Source of the DNA: JAFGBI01 sp964480725
Lineage (GTDB): Bacteria > Myxococcota_A > Polyangia > Polyangiales > Polyangiaceae
Length of the DNA: 64,000 nt
Direction of reading: 5' to 3'
Assembly: GCA_964480725.1 (NCBI GenBank)
Contig: CAYZQO010000008.1
Location: 1-64,000, forward strand
Of this stretch, positions 15,786 to 24,756 are shown in pieces. The notes beneath the pieces are model-generated. The model was not told the DNA's origin, ran no database searches, and saw only the letters and a list, made by a program, of their open reading frames with translations. A program made the position numbers and the translations under genes. Within the stretch, counting starts at the first letter, position 1; every line of letters begins with the position of its first letter.

Positions 15786-17842
15786 GGGTCACCTCCGATC
15801 CCCACCACGCGCACCAGGAGCCGGTCCTGGACCAGCGCATAACCCGAGTCGGTGGTGATCCCCGCGCCGCCCACCACCTGGCCGATCAGCGCCGGGGTGT
15901 CGCTGGGCCACCAGTCCGTCTCGCCGAAGGCATAGCTCTCGAGCGCGGCCCAGGTCGCCCCGAGGCCGGCCTCGTCCTGATCGAGGAGGTCGTTGAACGC
16001 CGAGGCGTCGAGGAGCACCCCGACCCCAGTCGGCATCCCCACGCTCGGCACCTGGGTGCCGCTCGTCGCCGCGACGCTCTGGCCGTCGTCGACGCGCGGG
16101 AAGTGGAAGGTTTGCCCGTCCCCCCGGCGAACGAGCACGCCCACCAGATGCCGGCCGAGGCGGTTGGTGACGACGACGTCGCTGCCGGTCTCGACGAGGC
16201 TGACCCCGGCGCCGAGGTCCACGAAGCCGTCCTCCCGCACCAGCACGGTCTGCCAGGGCTTGGCCCGGAAGCGCTCGAGGCGCGGGCCGTCCCGATCGAC
16301 CACCAGCACGCGCTCCGAGCGGCCGCCGGCGTCGGTGACGTCGAGGAGGTTGCCGTCCGCGTGCGCGCGCACCACCAGCTCTCGTGCTGAAGGGGCGTAG
16401 AAGCCGCGGAACCGCACCACCGCCCCGCGCGTCATCCCGGCGCCAGCCTCCACCAGCGCGACGTGCCGGACTTGCCCGCGGATGCCCTTGGCGAAGACCC
16501 CCAGCCCCACCACCAGGCTCAGGGTCAGTAGCGACCAGACCGGCAGCAGGGCGAGGGCGAGGAGCGGGCGCCCGCGGCGGGCGGCGAGGAAGAAGTTGAG
16601 GGGCCCCGCGAGCATCGCGTAGGCCAGCAGCAACAGCGTGGCGGCGACGATCGCCCACCGGGTGCGCTGGTTCGGATCGACCAGGCGGCGGATCTCTCTG
16701 GACGCCTGGCCGTCGATGGGGCCCTGCCCGTGGGGCAGCGCGACGTGGATCTGGCGGTCCCAGGCGTGCCGCACGAGGTCCACCAGGCCGAGGTGCACCC
16801 AGGGATCGGTGATCGCCGGCTCCCGCAGCGGGTCGAAGGCGAGCAGGTGGAGCTCGCCGAGCCCGTAGCTCGCCGCGCTGCCCCAGGGGCTCGGGCGCAG
16901 GTTCCCGCCGGCGTGACCGGCGAGCAGCTTGGCGAGCGCCGGGCTCGGTCGCGCTCGACGCTCGACGAGCTGGTTGGGGTCGGCCTCCTGGGTGGTTTCG
17001 AAGACGCGCGCGCGGTCGAGCGAGGTGGGCGTGTCGGCGCGCGCGATGGCGCCGCCGGCGAGTGCCTGCAGCCAGGGGGAGCGGAGGTCCTCGGGGCGAT
17101 CGACGGCCACCGCGAGCGCGCCCCCGCTGAGGACCCAGTCCGCGAGCGCTTGTTCGGCGCGCTCACCGAGGCGGCTGAGGACGGTGCTGGTCGCCAGCAC
17201 CACGGTCGCGTTCGAGTAGCCCGCCGCGAGCTCGGGCACGACCGCCTCGCCCGACGCGGGGTCGACGCTCGGCGAGACGACGTTGAGGGGCGAGATCCCC
17301 GCGTAACTCGCCGAGCTGGGGCGGCCGCTCACCCGCAAGCGCTGATCGCGCAGCCAATGTCCGAGCCGGTGCGGCGTGTTGAGCACGACCAGCGTTGGCC
17401 CCCCCGAGCGCGTGGTCGGGAGCTCGAACTCGGCGAGCTCCCGGCCGTCGGCGGTGCGGGCGACCACGCGCAGCGAGGGCGCCCCGAACTCGAACCCGTG
17501 TGTCGGCAGGGAGAGCGCCACGGCGCCACGCGGCGCGAGCGAGAACGGCGCTCGCGTCGTGGTCAGTCTCTGGTCGCTCGACCAGGCCACCTCGTTCTCC
17601 AACAAGACCTCGCCCTCGATCGGCTCGTCCACCAGGCTCCTCAGCCTGACGTGGACCAAGAACCAGCCCTCGCCGACGGTCGAGGTCGTCCCGAGGAGCG
17701 GCTCGGCGGTGAGCACCAGCGGGCTCGTGGGCGTGGCGGCGCCGCTACGCGTGGGGCCCCTGGGCTCGGCGCGCGCGGGTCGCGCGAGGGCGAGCGCCGC
17801 GAGCGCGAGGAGCAGGAGGCCGAGGCGGCAGAGTCGGGTCAC
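15782..17842 (-). CDS. GldG/DUF4350-like membrane protein
   Basis: The GTG at 17842 overlaps the MoxR stop by 4 bp and gives 686 residues. A signal peptide (about 1-26, ending ARPARA) leads to a periplasmic beta-rich domain. A GATase-like fold region follows with LADWVLSGGALAVAVDRPEDL (about 234-254). Two membrane helices lie at about 395-420 and 427-452. A further extracytoplasmic domain reaches the C-terminus. Proteins of this shape sit beside ABC-2 transporters in gliding-type (GldG) and related clusters. The assignment rests on architecture and context; I see no strict motif. Confidence 0.7.
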   Translation of the reverse strand: MTRLCRLGLLLLALAALALARPARAEPRGPTRSGAATPTSPLVLTAEPLLGTTSTVGEGWFLVHVRLRSLVDEPIEGEVLLENEVAWSSDQRLTTTRAPFSLAPRGAVALSLPTHGFEFGAPSLRVVARTADGRELAEFELPTTRSGGPTLVVLNTPHRLGHWLRDQRLRVSGRPSSASYAGISPLNVVSPSVDPASGEAVVPELAAGYSNATVVLATSTVLSRLGERAEQALADWVLSGGALAVAVDRPEDLRSPWLQALAGGAIARADTPTSLDRARVFETTQEADPNQLVERRARPSPALAKLLAGHAGGNLRPSPWGSAASYGLGELHLLAFDPLREPAITDPWVHLGLVDLVRHAWDRQIHVALPHGQGPIDGQASREIRRLVDPNQRTRWAIVAATLLLLAYAMLAGPLNFFLAARRGRPLLALALLPVWSLLTLSLVVGLGVFAKGIRGQVRHVALVEAGAGMTRGAVVRFRGFYAPSARELVVRAHADGNLLDVTDAGGRSERVLVVDRDGPRLERFRAKPWQTVLVREDGFVDLGAGVSLVETGSDVVVTNRLGRHLVGVLVRRGDGQTFHFPRVDDGQSVAATSGTQVPSVGMPTGVGVLLDASAFNDLLDQDEAGLGATWAALESYAFGETDWWPSDTPALIGQVVGGAGITTDSGYALVQDRLLVRVVGIGGDP

Positions 17843-18876
17843 AGGCCTCGCACGGCGCGTTCGACGCCCTCCGGGCGGGTCGGCACCGCCTCGACCAGTT
17901 CGCGCACGACCTGGTCCGTGGTGAGCCCGTCCGCCTCGCCCTCGAAGCTGCGGATCAGGCGGTGCCTGAGCACGGGGAGCGCCACCGCCTGCAGGTCGGC
18001 GAACGCGACCTGGGCGCGGCCGGCGAGCAGCGCCAGCGATTTGGCCGCCAGCACCAGCGACTGGGCCCCACGCACGCCGGCGCCGAAGCGGAGCGTGCGC
18101 CGGACCAGCTCCGTCGCGGTGGGGCTCGTCGGGTCGCTCGCGCCGACCAGACGCGCGGCGTAGCGCGCGACGGGCTCGGCCACGGCGACGTCGCGGCAGA
18201 GGGCGCGCAGCTCGAGGACCTGGCGTTGGTCGAGCACCGCGGCCGGTGCGGCGACCCCTTGGCCGGTGGTGCGCGCGACGATCGCCGTCAGCGTGTCCTC
18301 GTCGGGGGAGGGGACCAGCACCTTGAGCAGGAACCGGTCGAGCTGCGCCTCCGGCAGCGGGTAGGTGCCCTCCATCTCGATGGGGTTCTCCGTGGCGAGG
18401 ACGAAGAAGGGCTCGTCGAGGACGTGCCGTGTGCCGGCGATGGTCACCGAGTGCTCCTGCATCGCCTCGAGCAGCGCGCTCTGCGTCTTCGGCGTCGCGC
18501 GGTTGATCTCGTCGGCGAGCACGATCTGAGCGAAGATCGGGCCTCGGGCGAGCTCGAACCGCCCCGTCGTGCGGCCCGCCGCGTCGGTGACCAGCACGTT
18601 GGTGCCGGTGACGTCGCTCGGCATCAGGTCGGGCGTGAACTGGATGCGTGAGAAGCGCAGGCTCATGGCGTCGGCGAGCGTGCGGACGAGCAGGGTCTTG
18701 CCGAGGCCCGGCGCGCCCTCGAGCAGGACGTGCCCGCCCGCGATCAGGCTCCACAGGACCTGTTCGACCACGGCCTGCTGCCCCACGATGACCGTGGCGA
18801 CGGCTTGGCGCAGCGCCTCGGCGCTCTGCTGCGCGTGGACCAGGCGGGACTCGAAGGTGGTCGGATCGCTCGTCAT
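17839..18876 (-). CDS. MoxR-family AAA+ ATPase
   Basis: The ATG at 18876 gives 345 residues, the usual MoxR size. Walker A is GAPGLGKT (54-61) and Walker B is VLADEINR (119-126), followed by TPKTQSALLEAMQE and sensor region VLATENPIE. The lid domain has GAGVRGAQSL. MoxR ATPases act as chaperone-like partners of VWA proteins, and here three VWA-type proteins lie downstream. It starts a chain of three consecutive 4-bp overlaps through the GldG-like and ABC genes. No strong promoter box is visible just upstream, although the stop of the lectin gene lies 42 bp away. Confidence 0.95.
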   Translation of the reverse strand: MTSDPTTFESRLVHAQQSAEALRQAVATVIVGQQAVVEQVLWSLIAGGHVLLEGAPGLGKTLLVRTLADAMSLRFSRIQFTPDLMPSDVTGTNVLVTDAAGRTTGRFELARGPIFAQIVLADEINRATPKTQSALLEAMQEHSVTIAGTRHVLDEPFFVLATENPIEMEGTYPLPEAQLDRFLLKVLVPSPDEDTLTAIVARTTGQGVAAPAAVLDQRQVLELRALCRDVAVAEPVARYAARLVGASDPTSPTATELVRRTLRFGAGVRGAQSLVLAAKSLALLAGRAQVAFADLQAVALPVLRHRLIRSFEGEADGLTTDQVVRELVEAVPTRPEGVERAVRGL

Positions 18877-18917
18877 GGCGGGGGGTCGCGGGTGGAGGGT
18901 GCAGAGCCAGGCGGCGA

Positions 18918-19643
18918 TCACCAGGGCGTGCCGGGGACGACCCACTCGCAGACGGAAGGGTACGCCTCGGCGCAGGCGCGATCGTGCCAGCCGTTCTCCC
19001 CCGTCTCGCTGCTCGGGGCGACCTGAACCGCCACGCATCGCTCCCCGGAGCCGCCGTCGAAATCCACCCCGCCCGGGGGTGAGTAGGACGACTGTCCCGG
19101 CTCTGAGTTCCACCAGGCCAGACCGGACAGGGTGTCCATCAGGTCGCGGGCGCCGATCCAGTAGGTGTCGAGCGAGGCCCCGAGCGCGGAGACGACCACC
19201 TGCTCGGCGTCGTTGCTCAGCGTCACCAGGTGCGCGCCGACCTCCTGGCAGACGTCGTCGGCGCCGTTGAAGGCGAGGGGGGTGGTGGTGACGAAGTAGT
19301 AATGGGTCCTGCCGTCGGCCGCGACCACCGAAGCGTCGTCCACGCGCGCGAGCACGGCCGGGTCGATCTGGCAGTTCGACGCGCAGCCGGTGACGGCGGT
19401 GTCCATCCCCGCGTCGCACGTCTCCCCCGACTCGATGATCTCGTTGCCGCAGTAGGGGACGCCCGGGGTGGTCCCCGCGCCACCGTTGCCGCTGGACGGG
19501 GCCGTCCCCCCGGTGCCGCCGAGGCTGCCCGTGGAGGTTCCGGCCTCGCCGCCGAGGACGCGACCAGTGCCCTCCGTGTCCAGGGCACACGCGTCGAGCC
19601 CGAGGCTGCCGACGAGGCCGAGCAGGAGGATCCGCCGCTGCAT
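18918..19643 (-). CDS. lipoprotein with C-type lectin-like domain
   Basis: The ATG at 19643 gives 241 residues. The lipobox is GLDAC (Cys19). A Gly/Thr/Ser-rich linker is followed by one DUF4215-like unit (YCGNEIIESGETCDAG). The C-terminal 130 residues form a C-type lectin fold: THYYFVTTTPLAF, DVCQEVGAHLVTLSN, TYWIGARD, WWNSEPG, then RCVAVQ and NGWHDRACAEAYPSVCEW. The loop lacks a clear EPN or QPD triad, so sugar binding is unproven. It sits inside the MoxR block but has its own TANNNT box, so it may be a cargo or surface partner, or just a neighbour. Confidence 0.85.
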   Translation of the reverse strand: MQRRILLLGLVGSLGLDACALDTEGTGRVLGGEAGTSTGSLGGTGGTAPSSGNGGAGTTPGVPYCGNEIIESGETCDAGMDTAVTGCASNCQIDPAVLARVDDASVVAADGRTHYYFVTTTPLAFNGADDVCQEVGAHLVTLSNDAEQVVVSALGASLDTYWIGARDLMDTLSGLAWWNSEPGQSSYSPPGGVDFDGGSGERCVAVQVAPSSETGENGWHDRACAEAYPSVCEWVVPGTPW

Positions 19644-19653
19644 GGTCACGGTG

Positions 19654-19659
19654 ACTCTA
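19654..19659 (-). promoter_or_regulatory. candidate -10 box TAGAGT for the lectin-like gene
   Basis: On the minus strand TAGAGT ends 10 nt before the ATG at 19643. No Shine-Dalgarno sequence is seen in the gap. Confidence 0.4.
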
Positions 19660-19728
19660 CCATGGGGTTCCGGGCGCCGTCGCCCCGGCTCCGGCCCGGT
19701 TCTGGGCAAAAAACGGCGGCCTCGAGGG

Positions 19729-21555
19729 TCACGGCTGGAAGTAACGCCCGACCTGATCCCGGTACTCCTCCGGTATCTCCGAGCGCTCCACCGCATCGAG
19801 CTCCGCCTCGCCGACCGAACCGAGCACCCCGGTCCCCTGCTGGTTCGCCGTCTCGCCTGGGCGTGCCTCGCCGCGGCCCTCCGTGCTCCGGTGCAGCGGC
19901 GCGGTGGGGTCGAGGCGGGTGTTCGCCTTGGCGCGGAGCTCGTCGCCGGGGACCCGCTGGGTTTCGCCCTGGTGGTCCGCGGTCCCCTCGTCGTGATGGC
20001 TGCCGGGGCCCCCGCTGCCGTCTTGACCCCGGTCGAGCTCCTGCCCCGGGCGTGCGCCGCCCCGATCGCCCTCGCCGGGCGCCGCACGGTCGCCGCTCCC
20101 CCCACCCGGGTTCGGGACGGGAACCACGCCCAGCTCGCGTTCGGCGTCCGCGCCCCCGCGCTCCGCCTCCCCGAGGCCCCGCTCGCGCTCGGCGTCCGCG
20201 GAAGGGTCGCGGTTGGCGAGCTCCTTGAGCTGCTCCCGTAGCGCGTCTCGACCCTCGGGGTTCTCGAGCCGTCGCCGGAGCTCGTCGAGCTGTTCGCGCG
20301 AGAGCGGGCTCGGCGACTCGTCCTCGGCGAGCCGCTTGGCGAGCCGCTCGGCGAGCCGTCGGCGCTCCTCCTCGCTCAGGCCCTGGAGGGCCTCCTCGAG
20401 CGCCTCGCCGAGCCGCCGCTGCGCCTCCGGATCCCCGTTCTCGGAGAACTCCTCGAGGTCGCGGCGCGCCGTCTCGCCGAGCGCGTCGCCGAGCTCCCGG
20501 GCGAGCTCGCGCAACGCCTCCGCGCGGCCCTCGCGCTCGGCGAACTGTTGCCGCTCTCGCTCGAGGGCGTCGGCGAGCGGCTCGGCGCCGCGCTCACGGG
20601 CGGCCTTCGCCGCCTCCTCGAGCGCCTCCTTGGCGGCCGCGCGGGCCTCGTCCTCGGTCCGGTTGGCGAGGCGCTGCATCTGCTGATCGAAATCGGTGAG
20701 GTCCCCCGCGCCGAGCGCCTCGGCCGCGCGCGCGAGGCGCGGGTCAGCCCCGAGCTTGCGGACGGCCGCGTCGAGGCCCGGTCGGTTCTTCGCGTCGCCG
20801 AGCTGGAGCCGCTCCTGGGAAACCGCGTCGCGGAGCTCGGCGAGGCGCGCCTGCGCCTCCCGTTTCGGGATCCCGCGGGCGAGGTCGGCACGGAGCTCGC
20901 GCGCGCGCCGGGCGATCTCCTCCAGGCGCGCGCGCTGCGCGGCGTCCCGTGGATCGAGGCGATCGACGCCCGTCAGGGGCTCGAGGCCTGTGAGCCGCGC
21001 GACCTTCACGATCTCGGAACCCGGCGGCAGGGGCGGCGCCGCTGGCGCTGCCGGCAGCGGCAGCAGGCTCAGCCAAGCGACCGCTCCGCCGCCGACGAGC
21101 GCGAGCGCGTGGGCGCGCCGGAGCAGCCGCGGCCGCACCGTGCGCGGGGTCGCCCCTTCGAGCAACTCCGCGGCGCGGTCGACCACGGTGGCGGCGATCT
21201 CCTGCTCGCCGGGGGTCGCTCCCGGTGCGCGCCGGTCGAGCTCGACGGCCGTGCTGATCGCCTCGTCGCCGCCGAGGCGAGCGTCGAGGTAGAGCGCCAC
21301 CTCACCGTCGCTCCAGCGCCTCCGCGCGGCCCAGGCGAGGCCGACCAACGCCCCGCCGACGCCGAGCAGCGCGATCCAGGGCCGGGCCTCGCCCAGGCGG
21401 GTCCACCAGGCGATGGCGGCGCCCGCGGCGGCGAGGAGCATCCCGGCGGTGAGCCCGGCCAGCGCCGCGCGAGCGGCCAGGCGCCCGCGCACGTGCCGCG
21501 CCCAGCGCACGAAGGCGCGCCGGAAGTCCTCGGGGTATCGCGGTCGTGGCGCCAT
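19729..21555 (-). CDS. membrane-anchored coiled-coil protein (DUF4175-like)
   Basis: The protein has 608 residues. Two membrane segments lie near the N-terminus (about 28-50 and 60-76) and a third near 150-170. A very long Arg/Glu/Ala-rich helical region follows (about 200-440) with heptad-like runs such as EEERRRLAERLAKRLAEDE. A Gly/Asp-rich disordered segment comes next, then a conserved-looking tail (SEIPEEYRDQVGRYF). Similar proteins are encoded next to MoxR/DUF58/VWA genes in many bacteria. It is the first gene of the leftward block. A perfect TATAAT lies 9 nt upstream. Confidence 0.75.
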   Translation of the reverse strand: MAPRPRYPEDFRRAFVRWARHVRGRLAARAALAGLTAGMLLAAAGAAIAWWTRLGEARPWIALLGVGGALVGLAWAARRRWSDGEVALYLDARLGGDEAISTAVELDRRAPGATPGEQEIAATVVDRAAELLEGATPRTVRPRLLRRAHALALVGGGAVAWLSLLPLPAAPAAPPLPPGSEIVKVARLTGLEPLTGVDRLDPRDAAQRARLEEIARRARELRADLARGIPKREAQARLAELRDAVSQERLQLGDAKNRPGLDAAVRKLGADPRLARAAEALGAGDLTDFDQQMQRLANRTEDEARAAAKEALEEAAKAARERGAEPLADALERERQQFAEREGRAEALRELARELGDALGETARRDLEEFSENGDPEAQRRLGEALEEALQGLSEEERRRLAERLAKRLAEDESPSPLSREQLDELRRRLENPEGRDALREQLKELANRDPSADAERERGLGEAERGGADAERELGVVPVPNPGGGSGDRAAPGEGDRGGARPGQELDRGQDGSGGPGSHHDEGTADHQGETQRVPGDELRAKANTRLDPTAPLHRSTEGRGEARPGETANQQGTGVLGSVGEAELDAVERSEIPEEYRDQVGRYFQP

Positions 21556-21564
21556 GGGCGATCC

Positions 21565-21570
21565 ATTATA
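21565..21570 (-). promoter_or_regulatory. candidate -10 box TATAAT for the coiled-coil gene
   Basis: A consensus TATAAT on the minus strand ends 9 nt before the ATG at 21555. No consensus -35 is visible at 16-18 nt. It probably drives the MoxR/VWA/ABC block with little or no leader. Confidence 0.5.
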
Positions 21571-21721
21571 CGACCGGTCGGCGCGCGGGCCCTCCCCACG
21601 CTGGGGCAGGCCCGCGCTGCGGGACCGGGGGGCGCCGCGGTCGAAGGGGGATCGGCGTGCGGGCCGGACACCCGAGGGCTAGAGTCCCGCTGGTTGCGGC
21701 GCGCGGCGGAGGGACGGCGAG

Positions 21722-22636
21722 ATGGTCGATTCGAAGGTCCTCGTTCCAGAGATCCAGGCGCGCAAGGGCGCCGGCCCCAAGGTCGTGGTGGTCACCGCCT
21801 ACGACGCGACGATGGCCCGGTTGCTCGACGCGGCTGGCGTGGACGTGCTCCTGGTCGGCGACTCGCTCGGCATGGTGGTGCAAGGGCTTGCGACGACGCT
21901 CCCCGTCACCCTCGACGAGATGGCCTACCATTGCCGGGCGGTGGCGCGCGGGTCGCGCCGCGCGCACGTCGTGGGGGATCTGCCCTTCATGGCCTACCAG
22001 AGCTCACCCGAGCGGGCCCTCGACGCGGCGGGCAAGCTGGTCAAGGAGGGGAACGTCGAGGCGGTCAAGCTCGAGGGGGGCGTGGCCGTGGCGGAGCATG
22101 TGCGCCGCATCGTGGAGGTGGGGATCCCCGTGATGGGTCACATCGGTCTGACGCCCCAGTCGGTCCACGCCATGGGCGGGTTCCGCGTCCAGGGCAAGAC
22201 CGCGGCGGCGCAGGAGCGGATCCTGGCCGATGCCCGCGCTCTCGAGGCCGCTGGCGTCTACTCGATCGTGGTCGAGGGGGTGCCCGCTGAGCTTGGGCGC
22301 CGCATCACCGAGGCGGTGAACGTGCCCACCATCGGCATCGGCGCTGGCCCTCACTGCGATGGCCAGGTGCTGGTCTGCTACGATCTGCTCGGCATGTACG
22401 GCGAGGTCCAGCCCAAGTTCGTCAAGCGCTACGCGGACCTCGGTGCGGCGGTGGTGCAGGCGGTCGAGGCGTACGCGGCCGAGGTGCGGGCGGGCACTTT
22501 CCCCAGCGCGGCGCAGAGCTTCGGGTCGGTGGTGGGCTCCGCTACGCCCGCGGCCGTCGACGAGCCGACGGGTTCTTCGCCGATCGTGGTCGGTGATCCG
22601 GGCCGTTTCGCGCCCGCCGGGGACGACGATGCCTGA
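21722..22636 (+). CDS. panB: 3-methyl-2-oxobutanoate hydroxymethyltransferase
   Basis: PanB adds a hydroxymethyl group from methylene-THF to ketoisovalerate, the first committed step of pantothenate synthesis. The 304 residues include VVVTAYDATMARLLDAAG, the metal-binding region VLLVGDSLGMVVQG, VKLEGG, GHIGLTPQSVHAMGGFRVQG and the C-terminal GIGAGPHCDGQVLV with DLLGMY. The start is preceded by a GGAGGG ribosome site. The tail after about residue 265 is longer than usual and Ser/Pro-rich. The stop overlaps the panC start (8 bp), so the two are co-translated. A TAGAGT box lies 36 nt upstream (21680-21685). Confidence 0.97.
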   Translation: MVDSKVLVPEIQARKGAGPKVVVVTAYDATMARLLDAAGVDVLLVGDSLGMVVQGLATTLPVTLDEMAYHCRAVARGSRRAHVVGDLPFMAYQSSPERALDAAGKLVKEGNVEAVKLEGGVAVAEHVRRIVEVGIPVMGHIGLTPQSVHAMGGFRVQGKTAAAQERILADARALEAAGVYSIVVEGVPAELGRRITEAVNVPTIGIGAGPHCDGQVLVCYDLLGMYGEVQPKFVKRYADLGAAVVQAVEAYAAEVRAGTFPSAAQSFGSVVGSATPAAVDEPTGSSPIVVGDPGRFAPAGDDDA

Positions 22637-23522
22637 GGCGGTGAGCCGACCTTCGGTGGTCGCCACGGTGGCAGCGTTCCGCGCTGCCTGCGACCGGGCG
22701 CGCGCTGGCGGGGGCAAGCTGGGGCTCGTCCCGACGATGGGCGCGCTTCACGCGGGCCACCTGGCGCTCGTCGCGGAGGCGCGCCGGCGCGCCACCACGG
22801 TCGCTGTCACCATCTTCGTCAACCCCGCGCAGTTCGGCCCGCGGGAGGACTTGGCGCGCTACCCACGCGACCTGACGGGCGACGTCGCCGCCTGCGCCCG
22901 GGCTGGAGTGGACCTGGTCTTCGCGCCATCGGTCACGGAGATGTACCCGGCGGGGGAGCGCACGCGTGTGCACGTGTCCCACCTGACGGAGCCGCTCTGC
23001 GGCGCGTCTCGCCCTGGGCATTTCGCCGGCGTGGCCACCATCGTCGCGAAGCTCTTCGTCGTCGCCGGCCCGTCGATCGCGGTGTTCGGTCGCAAGGACT
23101 ACCAGCAGCTGCAGGTGATCCGGCGGATGTCGCACGATCTGCTGCTGCCGGTGACCGTGGTCGACCACCCGACCGTGCGCGAGCCCGACGGCCTCGCGCT
23201 CAGCTCGCGCAACGCCTTTCTGTCGGCGGAGGAGCGCCGCCGCGCTCTGGCCATTCCCCGCGGGCTCGGCCGGGCGATCCAGGCCTACGCGGCCGGGGAG
23301 CGGCGCGCCGGCGCCCTCGTCGCGCTCGTCGCGGGCGAGCTCGCGGCCGCGGAGCTCCGGCTCGACTACGTCGCCGTTGCCGACGCGGACGACCTCACCC
23401 CCTTCGCTGATGCAGACCGGATCCCGGAGCGGGCGCTCGTCGCTCTGGCGGCGTATGCGGGCGGGACGCGGCTGATCGACAACGTCGTCCTGTCGGAGGA
23501 CCCGTCGCCCTGGCCGGGCTGA
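22629..23522 (+). CDS. panC: pantothenate synthetase
   Basis: PanC joins pantoate and beta-alanine using ATP. The 297 residues show the nucleotidyltransferase signatures: PTMGALHAGHLALV with the HxGH motif, FVNPAQFGPREDLARYPR, the pantoate-binding region LTEPLCGASRPGHFAGVATIV, FGRKDYQQLQVIRRM and the KMSKS-like loop LALSSRN. The length is normal for the family. The ATG at 22629 lies inside the end of panB, which explains the absence of its own promoter. No panD is seen nearby. Confidence 0.97.
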   Translation: MPEAVSRPSVVATVAAFRAACDRARAGGGKLGLVPTMGALHAGHLALVAEARRRATTVAVTIFVNPAQFGPREDLARYPRDLTGDVAACARAGVDLVFAPSVTEMYPAGERTRVHVSHLTEPLCGASRPGHFAGVATIVAKLFVVAGPSIAVFGRKDYQQLQVIRRMSHDLLLPVTVVDHPTVREPDGLALSSRNAFLSAEERRRALAIPRGLGRAIQAYAAGERRAGALVALVAGELAAAELRLDYVAVADADDLTPFADADRIPERALVALAAYAGGTRLIDNVVLSEDPSPWPG

Positions 23523-23630
23523 GCGACCGAGCCGCGAGCTCGATCAACCCCGGCGCGACCGCGAGCCGGCCTTGCCCGCCGCGTTGCTGCCGCGCTGGGC
23601 CCGGTCGTGCGAAGCTCCGGCTCGGTCGAG

Positions 23631-24464
23631 CTACTCGGCGGCCGGAGCGGCGCGCCTGCGGGCGATGACCCCCGCCAGCTCGAACTCCAGCGGGACGCCT
23701 CCTTCTCGGCGGAAGGCTTCGAACCGCCCGGAGATCAAGCCCGCCAGCATGCTCTTCAGCTTTGCGTTCATCCGCTCGAGCAGAGGGTGCGTCGCGTAGC
23801 CGCTGTCGATGAGCCAGGTCACCGCGTCCTTCCCCGTGGTGAACAGGAGCTCGAAGCGGTGGGTGAAGCTCTCCGCGACCTCGAGCCCGGCCCGATCGAG
23901 CGCCACGTGCAGTTCCTCGACATTGGCGGGGACGTTGACCTGGACGCTCGGCACCCTGAACTCACGGGCGATCGACTCCACCACGGCGCGCGCTTGCGGC
24001 AGACTGCTGCCGAGGCTGGTCAGGATGGCGACCCGACCGCCCGGGCGCAGCGTTCGGGGCAGCTCGGGGAAGAAACGTCTCCAGTCCAGGTAGGCGAGGG
24101 CGAAGCGGACCGAGATCGCATCCCAGGAGGCGTCGGCGGCGCTCGCCACGGCCTGCTCGGCGGTCTGGTGGCGTAGGACGAGCTCGAGCTGCTGGCGGCG
24201 CGCCCGCTGCTGGGCGATGCTCAACATCTGCTCGGAGCAGTCCACAGCGGTGATGCTGCCACCGGGGCAGATCCGCTCTGCCATCTCGACCGCAGCGAGG
24301 CCGGTCCCGCAGGCCAGGTCCGCGACGTGATGCCCGGGCTCGAGCGCCATGGCGTCGGTCAGCCGCTGCTGCGGGATCGCCACGTGCCGGCTGAAGTAAT
24401 CGTCATAGCTCCGGGCGACGCGGTCGTACCGCTGTTCCACCAGGGTCACGTCGGACTGGGTCAT
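23631..24464 (-). CDS. SAM-dependent class I methyltransferase
   Basis: The ATG at 24464 gives 277 residues, with a GAGGA ribosome site upstream. Motif I is VADLACGTGLAAVEMAE and the acidic end of strand 2 is ITAVDCSEQMLSIAQQ, followed by WDAISVRFALAYLDW and RTLRPGGRVAILTS. This is the Methyltransf_11/25 or UbiE-like fold for a small-molecule or lipid substrate that cannot be named. It is divergent from tmk and convergent with panC, so it is a single-gene unit. Confidence 0.9.
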   Translation of the reverse strand: MTQSDVTLVEQRYDRVARSYDDYFSRHVAIPQQRLTDAMALEPGHHVADLACGTGLAAVEMAERICPGGSITAVDCSEQMLSIAQQRARRQQLELVLRHQTAEQAVASAADASWDAISVRFALAYLDWRRFFPELPRTLRPGGRVAILTSLGSSLPQARAVVESIAREFRVPSVQVNVPANVEELHVALDRAGLEVAESFTHRFELLFTTGKDAVTWLIDSGYATHPLLERMNAKLKSMLAGLISGRFEAFRREGGVPLEFELAGVIARRRAAPAAE

Positions 24465-24756
24465 GGATCGTTCCTCGACACTGGAACCGGGGAGGCGATT
24501 TCGTACCTCAGCGGTCCCTACGAGCGGAAGCGGTTTCCTGGGGCTGGCCATTTGTCCCCTGGTTTGGCGGGTTGCACGCCCGTCTCCGGGCCGCTCAGCC
24601 CGCCCCGAGCGGCTCGGCGACCGGCTTCCGGGTGACGCCGGGGGACTGGCCTCCTGGGGCGCGCGCAGGCAGGGGGGACGGCGATCCGGCCCTCCCCGGA
24701 ACGGGACGGCGGCGGGACCCTTCTCGGACGCCCCGCGGTGCTGGCATGCTCTCCCC

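Noticed and set aside
6037..21555. MoxR-VWA biological-conflict (defence) system
   Set aside because: No effector, protease, nuclease or STAND-type NTPase is present, and the partners are an ABC exporter, DUF58 and membrane VWA proteins. An envelope machine fits better.
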